This document shows, piece by piece, positions 50,677-60,827 of a stretch of DNA of 64,000 nucleotides. Made by a program: the position numbers and the translations under genes. Position 1 is the stretch's first letter; every line of letters begins with the position of its first letter. The DNA comes from Nocardia sp. NBC_00403 (GTDB taxonomy: Bacteria > Actinomycetota > Actinomycetes > Mycobacteriales > Mycobacteriaceae), in NCBI RefSeq assembly GCF_036046055.1, contig NZ_CP107939.1, positions 4,650,001 through 4,714,000 of the forward strand. Reading direction: 5' to 3'. The notes below the pieces were generated by a model. It did not search any database, was not told the origin of the DNA, and saw only the letters and a list, made by a program, of their open reading frames with translations.

Positions 50677-51267
50677 ATGATCGTCACCAGCGGTATCCTC
50701 GCCGACGGGACCGTCGCATCGGGCCCCTATCACATCACGATCCAGTGGCCGGTATTCATCAGCCAGCTCTGCGCCTTCGGCTGCATCGTGTTCGTCATCG
50801 TGAAATGGGTGCTGCCACCGGTCAAGTCGATGATGGTCAAGTCGCAGGGCACCATTCAGAAACAGATCGACCAGAGCGAACAGACGGCGGTGCGGCTCGC
50901 CGAGGCCAAGATGGCCTACGCCAACGCGCTGGCGGAGGCACAGATCGAGCTGGACCAGCTCCGCGAAGACGCACGCGTCGACGCCGAACGAATCGTCGCT
51001 CATATGCGGAGAATCGCCGACAGCGAGGTCACCAGGGTCCGCAAGCAGGGCAACGACCAGATCGAGCAGATGCGCACTCAGCTGATCCGCGACCTGACCA
51101 CCGATCTGTCCGCGACGGTCCTGGAACGCACCGAAGAACGGGTGCGCCTGCAGCTCAATTCGACGCACGTGGTGTCGGACAGCATCGAGATCTTCCTGGA
51201 GGACCTCGAGGCCATGGCAAATGGGTCGCCACCGGTCCGCCGTAGCCCGCAATCCTGGGCGCACTGA
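50677..51267 (+). CDS. Second b-like F0 subunit, b-part of a b-delta protein without delta
   Basis: In mycobacteria the following gene (atpH) makes a b-delta fusion of about 450 residues. This 196-residue protein matches only the b-like half: membrane helix WPVFISQLCAFGCIVFVIVKWVLPPVKSM, coil QIDQSEQTAVRLAEAKMAYANALAEAQIELDQLREDARVDAERIVAHMRRI, then VVSDSIEIFLEDLEAMA, where the delta domain should begin. It ends shortly after with a stop. The next 330 bp show no delta-like frame and no atpA. So it would stand for a stator with no delta hinge to F1. Confidence 0.8.
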   Translation: MIVTSGILADGTVASGPYHITIQWPVFISQLCAFGCIVFVIVKWVLPPVKSMMVKSQGTIQKQIDQSEQTAVRLAEAKMAYANALAEAQIELDQLREDARVDAERIVAHMRRIADSEVTRVRKQGNDQIEQMRTQLIRDLTTDLSATVLERTEERVRLQLNSTHVVSDSIEIFLEDLEAMANGSPPVRRSPQSWAH

Positions 51268-51603
51268 GCGATCGGCCTCCGATCACCCGGCGGCACCTAC
51301 CCGATTCAGGTGTCCGGTCGCGGAATACCGCCGCGTCGGGCGCCGACTCGGTAGCGGCAATCCGGCAGGCCGCCGTCCCCTTGACGGCGGCACACGAGCG
51401 GATCTGCGCTGTAGCCGATCATCGCCGGTGACGCCGTGCTGCTGTCACCGCCGCCGGATCGGTGACAGGTTCACCCAGCGCGATCAGCGCGTGCCCTGCC
51501 GAGATGAGGAGGCAGGAAGGACCACGCCCTCCGCCGGCCGATAGTCATTGCTCCTCGGACGAACCGGACGCGGGGTATCCCGACGTATGCCGCGCTCTGC
51601 GGA
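51268..51603. other. Empty stretch after the F0 operon
   Basis: No gene is seen. I looked for a delta-subunit or AtpA start on the plus strand and found only short frames with stops (about 51350, 51410 and 51470). On the minus strand, nothing is recognised before the double hydrolase ends at 51604. This is where the F1 genes of a full operon would stand. Confidence 0.5.
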
Positions 51604-53199
51604 CTATGCGACTTTCAATGCGGCGTAGACGGCGATGAGCAGGCCGGCGACGATCGCCGCACCGGCGACCAGACCGACCATCGATACGGCGAGCCAGCCG
51701 ATGCCTAGGAGAACGGCCGCCAGGGCCCAGGTGAGGGTCGGTGCGAAACGAGACATCAGGCCGAAGGATTGCGTGGGGGTGACAAGGTCGGTTTCGCCAG
51801 GGATCTGTCCGGTTCGGACGAAGGCCGCGACTCCGGGAAGCCGGGCTGCCACCAGGGCCGCACCGTGGCCGCCCTTGATGTAGCGCACCTGGCGGGCGCC
51901 GGGCGGTACGGCATCGAATCCGGTGAACCCGCCGACTCCGACGTCGCGCATGCCCACACCGCGCAGGGCGCTGCACAGCCAGCCGACCGGCTTGTCCTGG
52001 CTCGCACAGACATTGACGAAAGACTGGACCTGACCGCTGTCCGCGCAGCGGACCCAGTCGAATTCGCGCGGCAGGACGCTGCCCGCGAGTAGGACGTGCT
52101 GGAATCGAAGTGCGGGTATTTGGTTCAGCGATTGGCCGAACAGGTAGGTGCCGTTGCTGTGGCCGACGAAATGGAACGGCTTGCCGGGGTGACGCGCTAA
52201 ATAGAAGCTGTATTGGTCGGCGAACCAGCGCAAGCTGCGGCGGCGAGTGAGCGGGAGCGCGAAGTCGTATGCCGACACTCGCCCGTACGACGGTGTCACC
52301 ACCAGCATGTCGCTTTCGCCGGTGGTGAGCTGGGTCTCCAGATCGGCGGGCCATTCACCGTTGCCGGACCGGATGCCGTGCAGCGCGAACACGATCGACG
52401 TCTTTGCCGCCTCGTCGGCGGGCACCGAACTCGGCGAGGTCGGCTCGACGGATTCGGTGATGGCCCAGCGCAGCATGTCGTAGCGCTGCCCGGGATAGTC
52501 CTCACGGACGTTGTCGGTGGCAATGATGTCGGCATGGGTGGCCAGCGGCAATGCCCGCTGCACGCCGGTCGGGAGCGCCTCGAGATCGCGGCTGTCCTCG
52601 GAGCGGACGGCGGCGTCGTTGCGTCCGCGCACCTGCACCACCATCGGCGCTTTGCCGGCGAGTGCGGCGACTTCGCGGATCCATTGGATGCGCAGGTTGG
52701 TGATGAACGGCGAGCCGGTGATCAGTTCGATCGCCGTGAACATGCGCAGCAGCGGTGCGAACAGTTTCAGCGGCCACCGCCGCCACCACGGCTGCCGATT
52801 GATATCGAGACCGCGATTCGGCGCGGCGAGCAGCACAATGCGCGTGACCGCCTGTGCCCACCGCAGGCTGGAACCGTCGAGCCCGCACAGCGCCTGCAGA
52901 TAGGCGTAGCGCAGCATGACGCCGCCCATGCTGTGCCCGATGAGAACTATTTCCGGCGCACGGCGTGGTCCCGTCCAATACGCATCGATGCGATCGGCCA
53001 GATCTCGGCAGCGACCGGCCATACTGCCGCGCGTGAATCGTCGTACCGGGTCCGGGAACTGCCAGTAGATCGTCTCGTCCAGGCCGTATCCCGGCTCGGA
53101 TCGCAGCCGAGCGAAAAGGTCGTTTACCGAACCGGGCTTTTCGGTGAGTCCTGGTACATAGACGATCAGTCGACTGGCGTGGCCTGCGGGGGATGTCAT
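51604..53199 (-). CDS. Membrane-anchored tandem alpha/beta hydrolase
   Basis: The 531-residue protein (ATG 53199, MTSPAGHASRLIVYVPGLTEKPG) contains two hydrolase units one after the other. The first has VLIGHSMGGVMLRYAYLQ, a Ser nucleophile elbow, and the second, after IVFALHGIRSGNGEWPADL, has FHFVGHSNGTYLFGQSLNQ, also with Ser. After the second unit two hydrophobic segments close the protein (FAPTLTWALAAVLLGIGWLAVSMVGLVAGAAIVAGLLIAVYAAL), a hairpin membrane anchor. I do not recognise a family name. Duplicated lipase-like domains with a C-terminal anchor suggest an envelope lipid as substrate. Confidence 0.7.
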   Translation of the reverse strand: MTSPAGHASRLIVYVPGLTEKPGSVNDLFARLRSEPGYGLDETIYWQFPDPVRRFTRGSMAGRCRDLADRIDAYWTGPRRAPEIVLIGHSMGGVMLRYAYLQALCGLDGSSLRWAQAVTRIVLLAAPNRGLDINRQPWWRRWPLKLFAPLLRMFTAIELITGSPFITNLRIQWIREVAALAGKAPMVVQVRGRNDAAVRSEDSRDLEALPTGVQRALPLATHADIIATDNVREDYPGQRYDMLRWAITESVEPTSPSSVPADEAAKTSIVFALHGIRSGNGEWPADLETQLTTGESDMLVVTPSYGRVSAYDFALPLTRRRSLRWFADQYSFYLARHPGKPFHFVGHSNGTYLFGQSLNQIPALRFQHVLLAGSVLPREFDWVRCADSGQVQSFVNVCASQDKPVGWLCSALRGVGMRDVGVGGFTGFDAVPPGARQVRYIKGGHGAALVAARLPGVAAFVRTGQIPGETDLVTPTQSFGLMSRFAPTLTWALAAVLLGIGWLAVSMVGLVAGAAIVAGLLIAVYAALKVA

Positions 53200-53317
53200 G
53201 TCGAACCCACATTCTCGCAACTGTCCGGGTCTGTCATTATGTGCAATTCGGCACCGTTTGCCGGATTATCGGCCGTATCGGAAGAATTGTTTCGCAAGCT
53301 CTCGTCGCGCGAATGGC

Positions 53318-54730
53318 TCACCGGCGGTATACGGCTTCTCGGGCTCGCTGATACTTCGCACGGATAAGGGCCCCGGCCGCGCCGCCGTCGTCGGGTGCGG
53401 CAATCTCGGCGATAGTGCGCGCCGGCCAGCGCGGGACGTGCGCCGTGCCGCTGAGCGCCCAGGCCGCCTGACGGGCGGCGCCGAGTGCGACGTACTCGGT
53501 GGGTTCGGGAACCGTGATCGCGACGCCGAAGATCTGGGCGGCGATCTCGGCGACGAGGGCGGAGCGAGCGGCCCCGCCGATGAGCAGGACGCGCCGGACC
53601 GGGACACCGGAGGCGCGGAGGTGGTCGAGCGCTTCGGCCATATTGCAGAGCATTCCCTCGAAGGCCGCGCGGGCGATCGTGCTCGGTCGCATGGAATGCG
53701 GTCGGAGTCCGTGCAGGCTGCCTGCGGCGTGTGGGAGGTTCGGTGTGCGTTCGCCGGACAGGTAGGGCAGCAGTACAACGCCGTCGGCTCCCTGCGGCGC
53801 CTGTCGGGCAAGTCTCTCCAGTTCGGTGCGGTCGACACCGAGCATTTCGGCGGCGGACCGGAGGACCAGGGCGGCGTTGAGCGTGCACACCAGCGGGAGG
53901 AAAGCTCCGGTGGCGTCGGCGAATCCGGCGATCGCGCCGGTGGCATCGGCACTGGGACGGCTTGAACGGGTGTAGACGGTGCCGCTGGTGCCGAGGGAGA
54001 CGACGATGTCGCCTTCCTCGATACCCAATCCGAGTGCCGCGCCCGCGTTGTCGCCGGTGCCCGCTGCGATCAGCGCACCGGCGGGCGTGCGCCCGACGGC
54101 CTCGGCGGCCCCTGCGACGCGCGGAAGTTCTGGTGTCCGGCCTCGGAAGGCGAGGGCGAGAAGGTCGTTGCGATAGCGCTGTGCCGCAGGCGACCAGTAG
54201 CCGGTGCCGGAGGCGTCTCCTCGATCGGTGGTCGGCTCGTTCCCGGGCGCGGTCGGCGCGCCGCGTAGCCGCCAGGTCAGATAGTCGTGCGGAAGCATGA
54301 TCCGGTGCGTCCGGTCGGCCAGATCCGGCTCGTGATCGGCCATCCAGCGCAGCTTCGCGACGGTGAACGCGGCGAGCGGCACACTGCCGACGGCGTCGGC
54401 CCATGCCTGCGGTCCGCCGAGTTCGGCGACCAGGTCTTCGGCCGCGGTCGCGGAGCGGATATCGTTCCACAGCAGCGCATCCCGTATCGGCAGCCCATCG
54501 GAATCCAGCGCGACGAGACCGTGCTGTTGACCGGCGACGGCAATGGCGTCGACGTCATCGATGAGGCCGTCTCCGGCCGCGCACAATGCCTTCCACCAGG
54601 ATTCGGCAGCCACTTCCGTGCCCGCCGGGTGCGGTGCGTGCGCTTGCGCAAGTATCTCGCCGGTGTCTGCGTCGCAGACAACGACCTTGCATGATTGGGT
54701 GGAGCTGTCCACCCCCGCGACCTTGGCCAT
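53318..54730 (-). CDS. xylB: Xylulokinase (FGGY family)
   Basis: A 470-residue FGGY kinase from ATG 54730 (MAKVAGVDSSTQSCKVVVCDADTGEILAQAHAPHP). Motifs: substrate-site stretch VAGQQHGLVALDSDG, TGDNAGAALGLG with catalytic Asp, phosphate loop DIVVSLGTSGTVYTRS, and VLLIGGAARSALVAEIAAQIFGV near the end. It most resembles D-xylulokinases, which phosphorylate D-xylulose to xylulose 5-phosphate. The related kinase at 56874 differs at the substrate site. With it and the isomerase gene, this locus can bring ketopentoses into the pentose phosphate pathway. It is read on its own, facing the hypothetical gene at 54838. Confidence 0.88.
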   Translation of the reverse strand: MAKVAGVDSSTQSCKVVVCDADTGEILAQAHAPHPAGTEVAAESWWKALCAAGDGLIDDVDAIAVAGQQHGLVALDSDGLPIRDALLWNDIRSATAAEDLVAELGGPQAWADAVGSVPLAAFTVAKLRWMADHEPDLADRTHRIMLPHDYLTWRLRGAPTAPGNEPTTDRGDASGTGYWSPAAQRYRNDLLALAFRGRTPELPRVAGAAEAVGRTPAGALIAAGTGDNAGAALGLGIEEGDIVVSLGTSGTVYTRSSRPSADATGAIAGFADATGAFLPLVCTLNAALVLRSAAEMLGVDRTELERLARQAPQGADGVVLLPYLSGERTPNLPHAAGSLHGLRPHSMRPSTIARAAFEGMLCNMAEALDHLRASGVPVRRVLLIGGAARSALVAEIAAQIFGVAITVPEPTEYVALGAARQAAWALSGTAHVPRWPARTIAEIAAPDDGGAAGALIRAKYQRAREAVYRR

Positions 54731-54837
54731 TCGGAATACTCTGCACCCGATCTGCCGTCGCTCGGTGGATTTCGGGCATCCGGTTTCCGCGGGTCCAGTC
54801 GGGCTGCCGATATCGGGCATGAGGCAGACTGTCGCGA

Positions 54838-55335
54838 GTGAGCGACGACCCGGACCCACACGCCGACGTGCACGTCCGCACCGGCGACGGGACCACGGTG
54901 CCGCAGCTGACGGACCCACTGCTCGACGACCTGCTCAGTGCCCCGTCCGATCCGGAATGTCCCTTCATCGTCGTCAGCCGCGGCGAGAACGACTACATCC
55001 AGACGCGGTTGCTGCCCGACGGCGTCTACGAGCTCGAACACCGCGCGGGCGCGCCGGACGAGCTCTGCCATCTGTACACCCCCGACGCCGCCCTGGTTCG
55101 CGATGTCATGTGGGCCTGGATCGACGGCAACCCCTGGTGGCGCGATGGCGTCGCGTGGTTCCCCGTCGACCCCGCGATCGCGGAACTCGAGACCACCCGG
55201 CGTGAGCTGGAGAGTCTGCTCGATGGTTTCGGTGTCCTCGACGACATCCAATCCAGCATGGATCAGGCGCTCGCGCGAGCAGACGAGCTGCTGGCGATGG
55301 ACATTCCCGATCTGTCGATCGACGACGTCGAATAG
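54838..55335 (+). CDS. Hypothetical protein, 165 aa
   Basis: The protein starts at GTG 54838 and is acidic, with DVHVRTGDGTTVPQLTDPLLDDLL at the N-terminus, then PFIVVSRGENDYIQTRLLPDGVYELEHRAGAPDELCHLYTPDAALVRDVMWAWIDGNPWWRDGVAWFPVDP and a helical end with DQALARADELLAMDIPDL. The middle resembles small actinobacterial proteins annotated only as hypothetical, some near ESX or toxin loci. It has no signal or membrane part. It splits the sugar genes (xylB to the left, GH172 to the right) and is read opposite to them. Confidence 0.65.
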   Translation: MSDDPDPHADVHVRTGDGTTVPQLTDPLLDDLLSAPSDPECPFIVVSRGENDYIQTRLLPDGVYELEHRAGAPDELCHLYTPDAALVRDVMWAWIDGNPWWRDGVAWFPVDPAIAELETTRRELESLLDGFGVLDDIQSSMDQALARADELLAMDIPDLSIDDVE

Positions 55336-55386
55336 CAATCCGGCCGGAGCCGCCGCTCGAGTACACCGGCCCTCGGGTCGAGGTCT

Positions 55387-56420
<1,034 letters not shown>

Positions 56421-56424
<4 letters not shown>

Positions 56425-56849
56425 AGACCCGGCCAGCCGTATCGGGCGGGCCCGGCCGGGTGGCCTGCCATTCGCTCGGCGGTGGCAGCGGGACTCGCCG
56501 CGTGGGCGGCGGCCCGGAACTGATCCATATCCAGCCATCGGATCTGTTGCACCACCTCTTCGAGCACGTCCGAAGTCAGGAAGCCGGCCTGCGAGGACAC
56601 CAGCAGCCCTTCGCGAAATCCCATCAGCGTGGGGAAGCGGTCGACGTTCGCCGAGGCGGTCAGCGCTTGCTCGGACTCGGTGTCGACCTTGCCGTGCACG
56701 ATTTCGGGATGCAGGTCGGAAGAGGCCTCGTAGACCGGCGCGAATTGGCGGCACGGCCCGCACCAGCCTGCCCACCAGTCGACAAGCACAATGGGATGGC
56801 CTGCGACGGTGCTCTGGAAATTGTGTTGGGTCAGCGTCAGTGTCGGCAT
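56421..56849 (-). CDS. Thioredoxin family protein
   Basis: The 142-residue protein from ATG 56849 (MPTLTLTQHNFQSTVAGHPIVLVDWWAGWCGPCRQFAPVYEASSDLHPEIVHGKVDTE) has the active-site motif WCGPC and the cis-Pro region DRFPTLMGFREG. The last 35 residues (DQFRAAAHAASPAATAERMA) are a tail that a minimal thioredoxin does not have. It reduces disulfides in the cytoplasm. It lies between the FGGY kinase and the GH172 gene and overlaps the latter by four bases, so it belongs to the sugar operon. Confidence 0.92.
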
Positions 56850-56873
56850 GGTGTCCTCGCGCATGCGGTGGTG

Positions 56874-58397
56874 CTACGAGTGGCGGACGGCACGGTGTTG
56901 CTCGTCCGCGAGAAAGTGTGCGATGTCCACGGTGGATTCATACATCTCGCGGTAGCGCCGGTAGTAGGACGTGTAGGTCGTGTGGCGGTCCGGATCGGGT
57001 TCGACCACGCCGATCACGGGATTCCACGCGGAGGTGTCGATGCCCGAGGCCTCCGCCGCGAGCAGCGCATCGCCGAGCGCGGCGCCGACCGTATCGGCCG
57101 GGAGTTGTTGTGGAAGACCGGTCACGTCCGCGACGATCTGCGTCCAGAGCCCGCCCTTGGTGCCGCCTCCGACGGCGACCAAACGCCGCGCCTGCCCGCC
57201 CGCCTCGGCCATCGCCTCCAGGTTGTGCCGTACGCCGTAGGCGATGCCTTCCATGGCCGCCCGGTACAGCTCGGCGCGGCCGTGCCCGAGGGTGAGGCCG
57301 GCGATGACGCCCCTGGCGTCCGGATCGAACAACGGCGTGCGTTCACCCGCGAAGTAGGGCAGCACGAGCAGGCCACGACTGCCCGCGGGCACCTCGGCGG
57401 CCGCGGTGACCAGGTCGGCGAAATCACCGCCGAGCAGTCGGCGCAACCAGTCGGTCACCGCGCCCGAGGTCGCCATGCCGGCGGCGAGAGTGTAAGTGCC
57501 AGGCCAGGTTCCGCAGGTGCACCACAAGCCTGGGTGCGGGTGCGGGTCGGTGAGCGCCTGCACCAGGAACATGGTGGTGCCGTACATGATCATGGCATCG
57601 CCGGGGCCCCGGACACCGACGCTGGCGGCTTCGGCCCAGGCGTCGATGGTGCCGGTGGTGACGGGTAAACCTGCGGGCAGGCCGGTGGTGGCCGCCGCGG
57701 CGGTGGACACCCGGCCGACGATCTCGGTGGGCCAGGCGAGTTCCGGCAGCGTCAGGCCCGGTGCGACCACCTCGGCCCAATCGGCCGCCCACTCGCGTTT
57801 GCCCAGGTCGTACATCGGAACGCATTGGCTGGCGGATTGGTGATCGAGCACATATCGGCCGGTAAGCCGATGCACGAGAAAAGAACTCGCCATAAGCAGC
57901 ATGCCGGTGCGGCTCGCAATGTCGGGTTCGTGCCTGGCCAGCCAGCGCAGCTTCGGGCCGACGGCTTGACTCGTCAGCGGTGCGCCCGCCCGCTCCAGCA
58001 CCGCCTGCACACCGAATTCAGTGTTCAGTTCCGCGATTTCGGCGGTTGCCCTGGTGTCGACGCCATAGAGAATGGCCGGTCGCAGTGGACGTCCGTCGGC
58101 ATCGGCCGGCAGCAGGCACGGCCCGATCCCGCTGACCGCCAGCGCATCGAGAAGGTGCACGCCGGTCCGGCTGCCCGGGGGACTGTCGCTGCCGAAGACG
58201 CGATGGGCGATGTCCATCAGCTCGCGGGTGATGGCGACGAAGTCGGCCCACCAAACGGCCTCGGCATCGTGCTCGAACCAACCCGGGCGCGGCGACGAAA
58301 CATCGTGTGCCCGTTCGGCTCTGGCTATCACCGTGCCATCACGTTGCACCAGTACCCCTTTGGAGCTGGAAGTCCCGATATCGATCCCCAGATACAT
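56874..58397 (-). CDS. FGGY family pentulose kinase (ribulo-/xylulokinase-like)
   Basis: A 507-residue FGGY kinase from ATG 58397 (MYLGIDIGTSSSKGVLVQRDGTVIARAERAHDVSSPRPGWFEHDAEAVWWADF). GTIDAWAEAASVGV holds the catalytic Asp and DAMIMYGTTMFLV the phosphate loop; the end is LVAVGGGTKGGLWTQIVADVTGLPQQLP. It is longer than and clearly different from the XylB copy at 53318. Next to the L-fucose/arabinose-type isomerase it most probably phosphorylates the ketose made by that enzyme, such as D-ribulose if D-arabinose is the sugar. It stands in the same operon, 45 bp after the isomerase. Confidence 0.88.
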   Translation of the reverse strand: MYLGIDIGTSSSKGVLVQRDGTVIARAERAHDVSSPRPGWFEHDAEAVWWADFVAITRELMDIAHRVFGSDSPPGSRTGVHLLDALAVSGIGPCLLPADADGRPLRPAILYGVDTRATAEIAELNTEFGVQAVLERAGAPLTSQAVGPKLRWLARHEPDIASRTGMLLMASSFLVHRLTGRYVLDHQSASQCVPMYDLGKREWAADWAEVVAPGLTLPELAWPTEIVGRVSTAAAATTGLPAGLPVTTGTIDAWAEAASVGVRGPGDAMIMYGTTMFLVQALTDPHPHPGLWCTCGTWPGTYTLAAGMATSGAVTDWLRRLLGGDFADLVTAAAEVPAGSRGLLVLPYFAGERTPLFDPDARGVIAGLTLGHGRAELYRAAMEGIAYGVRHNLEAMAEAGGQARRLVAVGGGTKGGLWTQIVADVTGLPQQLPADTVGAALGDALLAAEASGIDTSAWNPVIGVVEPDPDRHTTYTSYYRRYREMYESTVDIAHFLADEQHRAVRHS

Positions 58398-58442
58398 GCG
58401 CTACCGCCTCTCGTGGGGGAGTACCCGCGGGTCCACGGCTGC

Positions 58443-59855
58443 TCAGCGGGTGAACTCGTCGAGAGTGATATCGAGGAGTGTGCAGGCAGCGCGGACCGTG
58501 GCGCGATGATCGCCGGGAATGGCATGAATGTGGTTGGCGCCGAAGCGGGAAAGGAAATCCTCGGCCTTTGCGTCCAAGCGGGCGAACGCATGTGGCCATT
58601 CCCAGGTGGACTGCTTCATGAGGGCCTCGTTGGTGGCGTCGTCGTAGTTCTCGAACTCGCCGAGCATCAACTGCATTCGATAGTCGCCGTTGTTGCGCGT
58701 GAGGCGGGCGAGGGTCATTCGACCGGGCGCGGCGAGGTGGTGCACCGAAGCCCCGCCCGCAGGGAAGAAGAACACCTCGGGGTACAGGTGCACCTTGGCC
58801 AGGTTCTCGGCCGGGTCGTCGCTGCGAGCGGCGAACCAGGTGGCGTGCTGACCGGAATTGCACAGATCCCAGATATCGCGGTCGGCGTGGTAGTGCCGCA
58901 CATCGGCGAAAAGTACCGGACCCGCGGCTATCTGCTTGAGCAATTGCATGGTCAGCGCGCCGTCCATATCGGCCTCGGTGGCACAGACGTGCGGCTGTTT
59001 GGGGCCGTTCCAGTCGTATGGGTCATTGAGAAATGCCTCGGTGATATCCATGGTGGCGAAGTACTGGGTGAGTTCGGGTTGTCCCTTGATCCCCGAAAAG
59101 TCCAGCCGCCATTCGTCGATCAGCTCGCGCACGGCGAGATACGAGCGGATCTGGCGCTCCAGCAGTTCCGGCGTCAGCTTCACTCCGTCGTAGTGCACGC
59201 CTGCGGTGTGGCGCTCCAGCCATTCGCGCGCGGCCTTCGCCTCACCCGCGTCGGCGAGTTCCGCGCGTCGCACGATCTCCCACTGATCGATCTCCTCGAC
59301 GTCGATGCCGAACAGTCGCTGCCACTGATCGGTATTGGCCACCGCGGTGTTCATCCCCATCGGCCGCCCGCCGAAGCGCCCGAAGGTCGCCCCGCGCAGG
59401 CTGGACACCGCGGCCGCAGCGGTGGCCTGCACGCCGATCGCCTCGATCAGCGTCGGGTCGGTCGGATCACCCCACAGTCGGGTGTGTGCGCGACCGATCT
59501 GGTCCAAGGCCCCGCCCGCGGCCAGCATGCCGACCATCCCCGGCTGGACCGGGTCGATATTGGACAACAGCAGCAGCGGGCCCGAGGTGGCGCCCGCGGC
59601 CAACATGGTGAAATGCGGGAACGCCCAGACCGCGTAGTGCAGCACCGTCAGGTCCACCCCGGCGGAGCCCACCTCGCGCGCCACCGACCCGGCGAGCGCA
59701 TTGGTGCTGATTGTTTCGGAACCCCGGATGACCTCGTGCCCGGCCGTGGTGAGCTCGGATACGAGCCGGTCCTCGGCCGCCGAGATGAACTCGGCGATGC
59801 CCCCGTGCACATAGGGCCGACCGTCGGAAATGCTGATTACCCCGATACGCGCCAT
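58443..59855 (-). CDS. L-fucose/L-arabinose isomerase family protein
   Basis: The 470-residue protein starts at ATG 59855 (MARIGVISISDGRPYVHGGIAEFISAAEDRLVSELTTAGHEVIRGSETISTNALAGSVAREV). The N- and middle domains follow the FucI/AraA fold. Likely metal ligands are Glu in HVCATEADMDGALTMQLL and Asp in GPVLFADVRHYHADRDIWDLCNSG, with a His-rich end region NHIHAIPGDHRATVRAAC. At 470 residues it is shorter than FucI (about 590). The family includes enzymes active on L-fucose and D-arabinose, since these are alike at C1-C4. The neighbouring arabinofuranosidase-type GH172 favours D-arabinose to D-ribulose, but this is inference. Confidence 0.82.
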   Translation of the reverse strand: MARIGVISISDGRPYVHGGIAEFISAAEDRLVSELTTAGHEVIRGSETISTNALAGSVAREVGSAGVDLTVLHYAVWAFPHFTMLAAGATSGPLLLLSNIDPVQPGMVGMLAAGGALDQIGRAHTRLWGDPTDPTLIEAIGVQATAAAAVSSLRGATFGRFGGRPMGMNTAVANTDQWQRLFGIDVEEIDQWEIVRRAELADAGEAKAAREWLERHTAGVHYDGVKLTPELLERQIRSYLAVRELIDEWRLDFSGIKGQPELTQYFATMDITEAFLNDPYDWNGPKQPHVCATEADMDGALTMQLLKQIAAGPVLFADVRHYHADRDIWDLCNSGQHATWFAARSDDPAENLAKVHLYPEVFFFPAGGASVHHLAAPGRMTLARLTRNNGDYRMQLMLGEFENYDDATNEALMKQSTWEWPHAFARLDAKAEDFLSRFGANHIHAIPGDHRATVRAACTLLDITLDEFTR

Positions 59856-59939
59856 TCAGATCGCCTCCATATCCGCAGGCCCGCCCAGATCGGATTATCC
59901 ATGCTCGAGGGTCGCGGAGTGGGCATCTCGCCATGGTCG

Positions 59940-60827
59940 TTATCTCGGCACGTCGCTGATCACGCGTGGGCTCGGGAACGTGACCGGCGCGAGGTGCACG
60001 CCACCCTGTGCCCACCCGGCGCTGGTGATCCACCAGCGGCCGTCGTCGGCGACGAGTTCGGCGGCGTGGGCCGCGACGTGGCCGACCTTGTCGCCGATAC
60101 GGAAGCGGAAGGGATTGTCGCTGCGGAACACGTCGGTGCCGACATACTGCGGGCGCGGGCCGATGAACAGATACCACGAGCCACCATGCGGCACCACGAA
60201 CGGAGATTCGGTGTTGCCCGCCTCGGTGCCACTGGTGGGGTCGGTGTAGGCGATATGGCGCGCACTCCAATGCAGGAGGTCGCCGCTGGTGCGGTAGGCG
60301 ACCACGTGATGGCCGCCGGCGGGCGTACTCGTCGCGCAGTAGTACATGATCCACTTCTCGCCGACCCGCAGCACCATCGGATCGCGGGCGTCGTAGCCGT
60401 CGCGAAAGAGCGGACCACCAGGGTTGCGGGTCCAGTGGAACAGGTCGGTCGAGGTGGCCAGGTTCATCGCGGCCGCCGTGCGATCGGCGCCGCCGGCGGC
60501 ATAGAACATGAGATACCCGCCGCGCACCGCGACGACATACGGCGCCCACAGATGTGTTTCGCCGTACTTCGGATCGACGGTCAGCGCGGGTCGGTGTTTG
60601 GTCCAGGGCCCGTGCAACGCGGGCGCGGTGGCGTGGGCGAACTCGACTTCGTGCCAGGGATCCGCAGGTTCCGGGTGGGTGATGCCGAACAGGTGCCAAC
60701 GTCCTGCGCCGTCACGAACCACGGTGTGGTCGTTGATGTACCACGTCTCCGGCTCTCCGACGCCGGGGTCGTACACCCTCGCGAACACGCCCGCCTTCAC
60801 CACTTCGCCTGTCGCCATAGACATCAT
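59940..60827 (-). CDS. GH43-like five-bladed propeller glycoside hydrolase
   Basis: The 295-residue protein (ATG 60827; ATG 60818 also possible) is a small beta-propeller glycosidase: WYINDHTVVRDGAGRWHLFGITHPEPADPW (first Asp), ETHLWAPYVVAVRGGYLMFYAAGG, RDGYDARDPMVLRVGEKWIMYYCATS (middle Asp) and GNTESPFVVPHGGSWYLFIGP (Glu). The three acids occupy the places of the GH43/GH117-type catalytic set. There is no signal peptide, so it acts inside the cell, on an imported oligosaccharide. It is the first gene of the leftward operon. Confidence 0.78.
   Translation of the reverse strand: MMSMATGEVVKAGVFARVYDPGVGEPETWYINDHTVVRDGAGRWHLFGITHPEPADPWHEVEFAHATAPALHGPWTKHRPALTVDPKYGETHLWAPYVVAVRGGYLMFYAAGGADRTAAAMNLATSTDLFHWTRNPGGPLFRDGYDARDPMVLRVGEKWIMYYCATSTPAGGHHVVAYRTSGDLLHWSARHIAYTDPTSGTEAGNTESPFVVPHGGSWYLFIGPRPQYVGTDVFRSDNPFRFRIGDKVGHVAAHAAELVADDGRWWITSAGWAQGGVHLAPVTFPSPRVISDVPR

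Noticed and set aside
51268..51603. Hidden delta subunit or atpA start after the F0 genes
   Set aside because: All plus-strand frames have stops within short distance and none shows delta-subunit or AtpA patterns.
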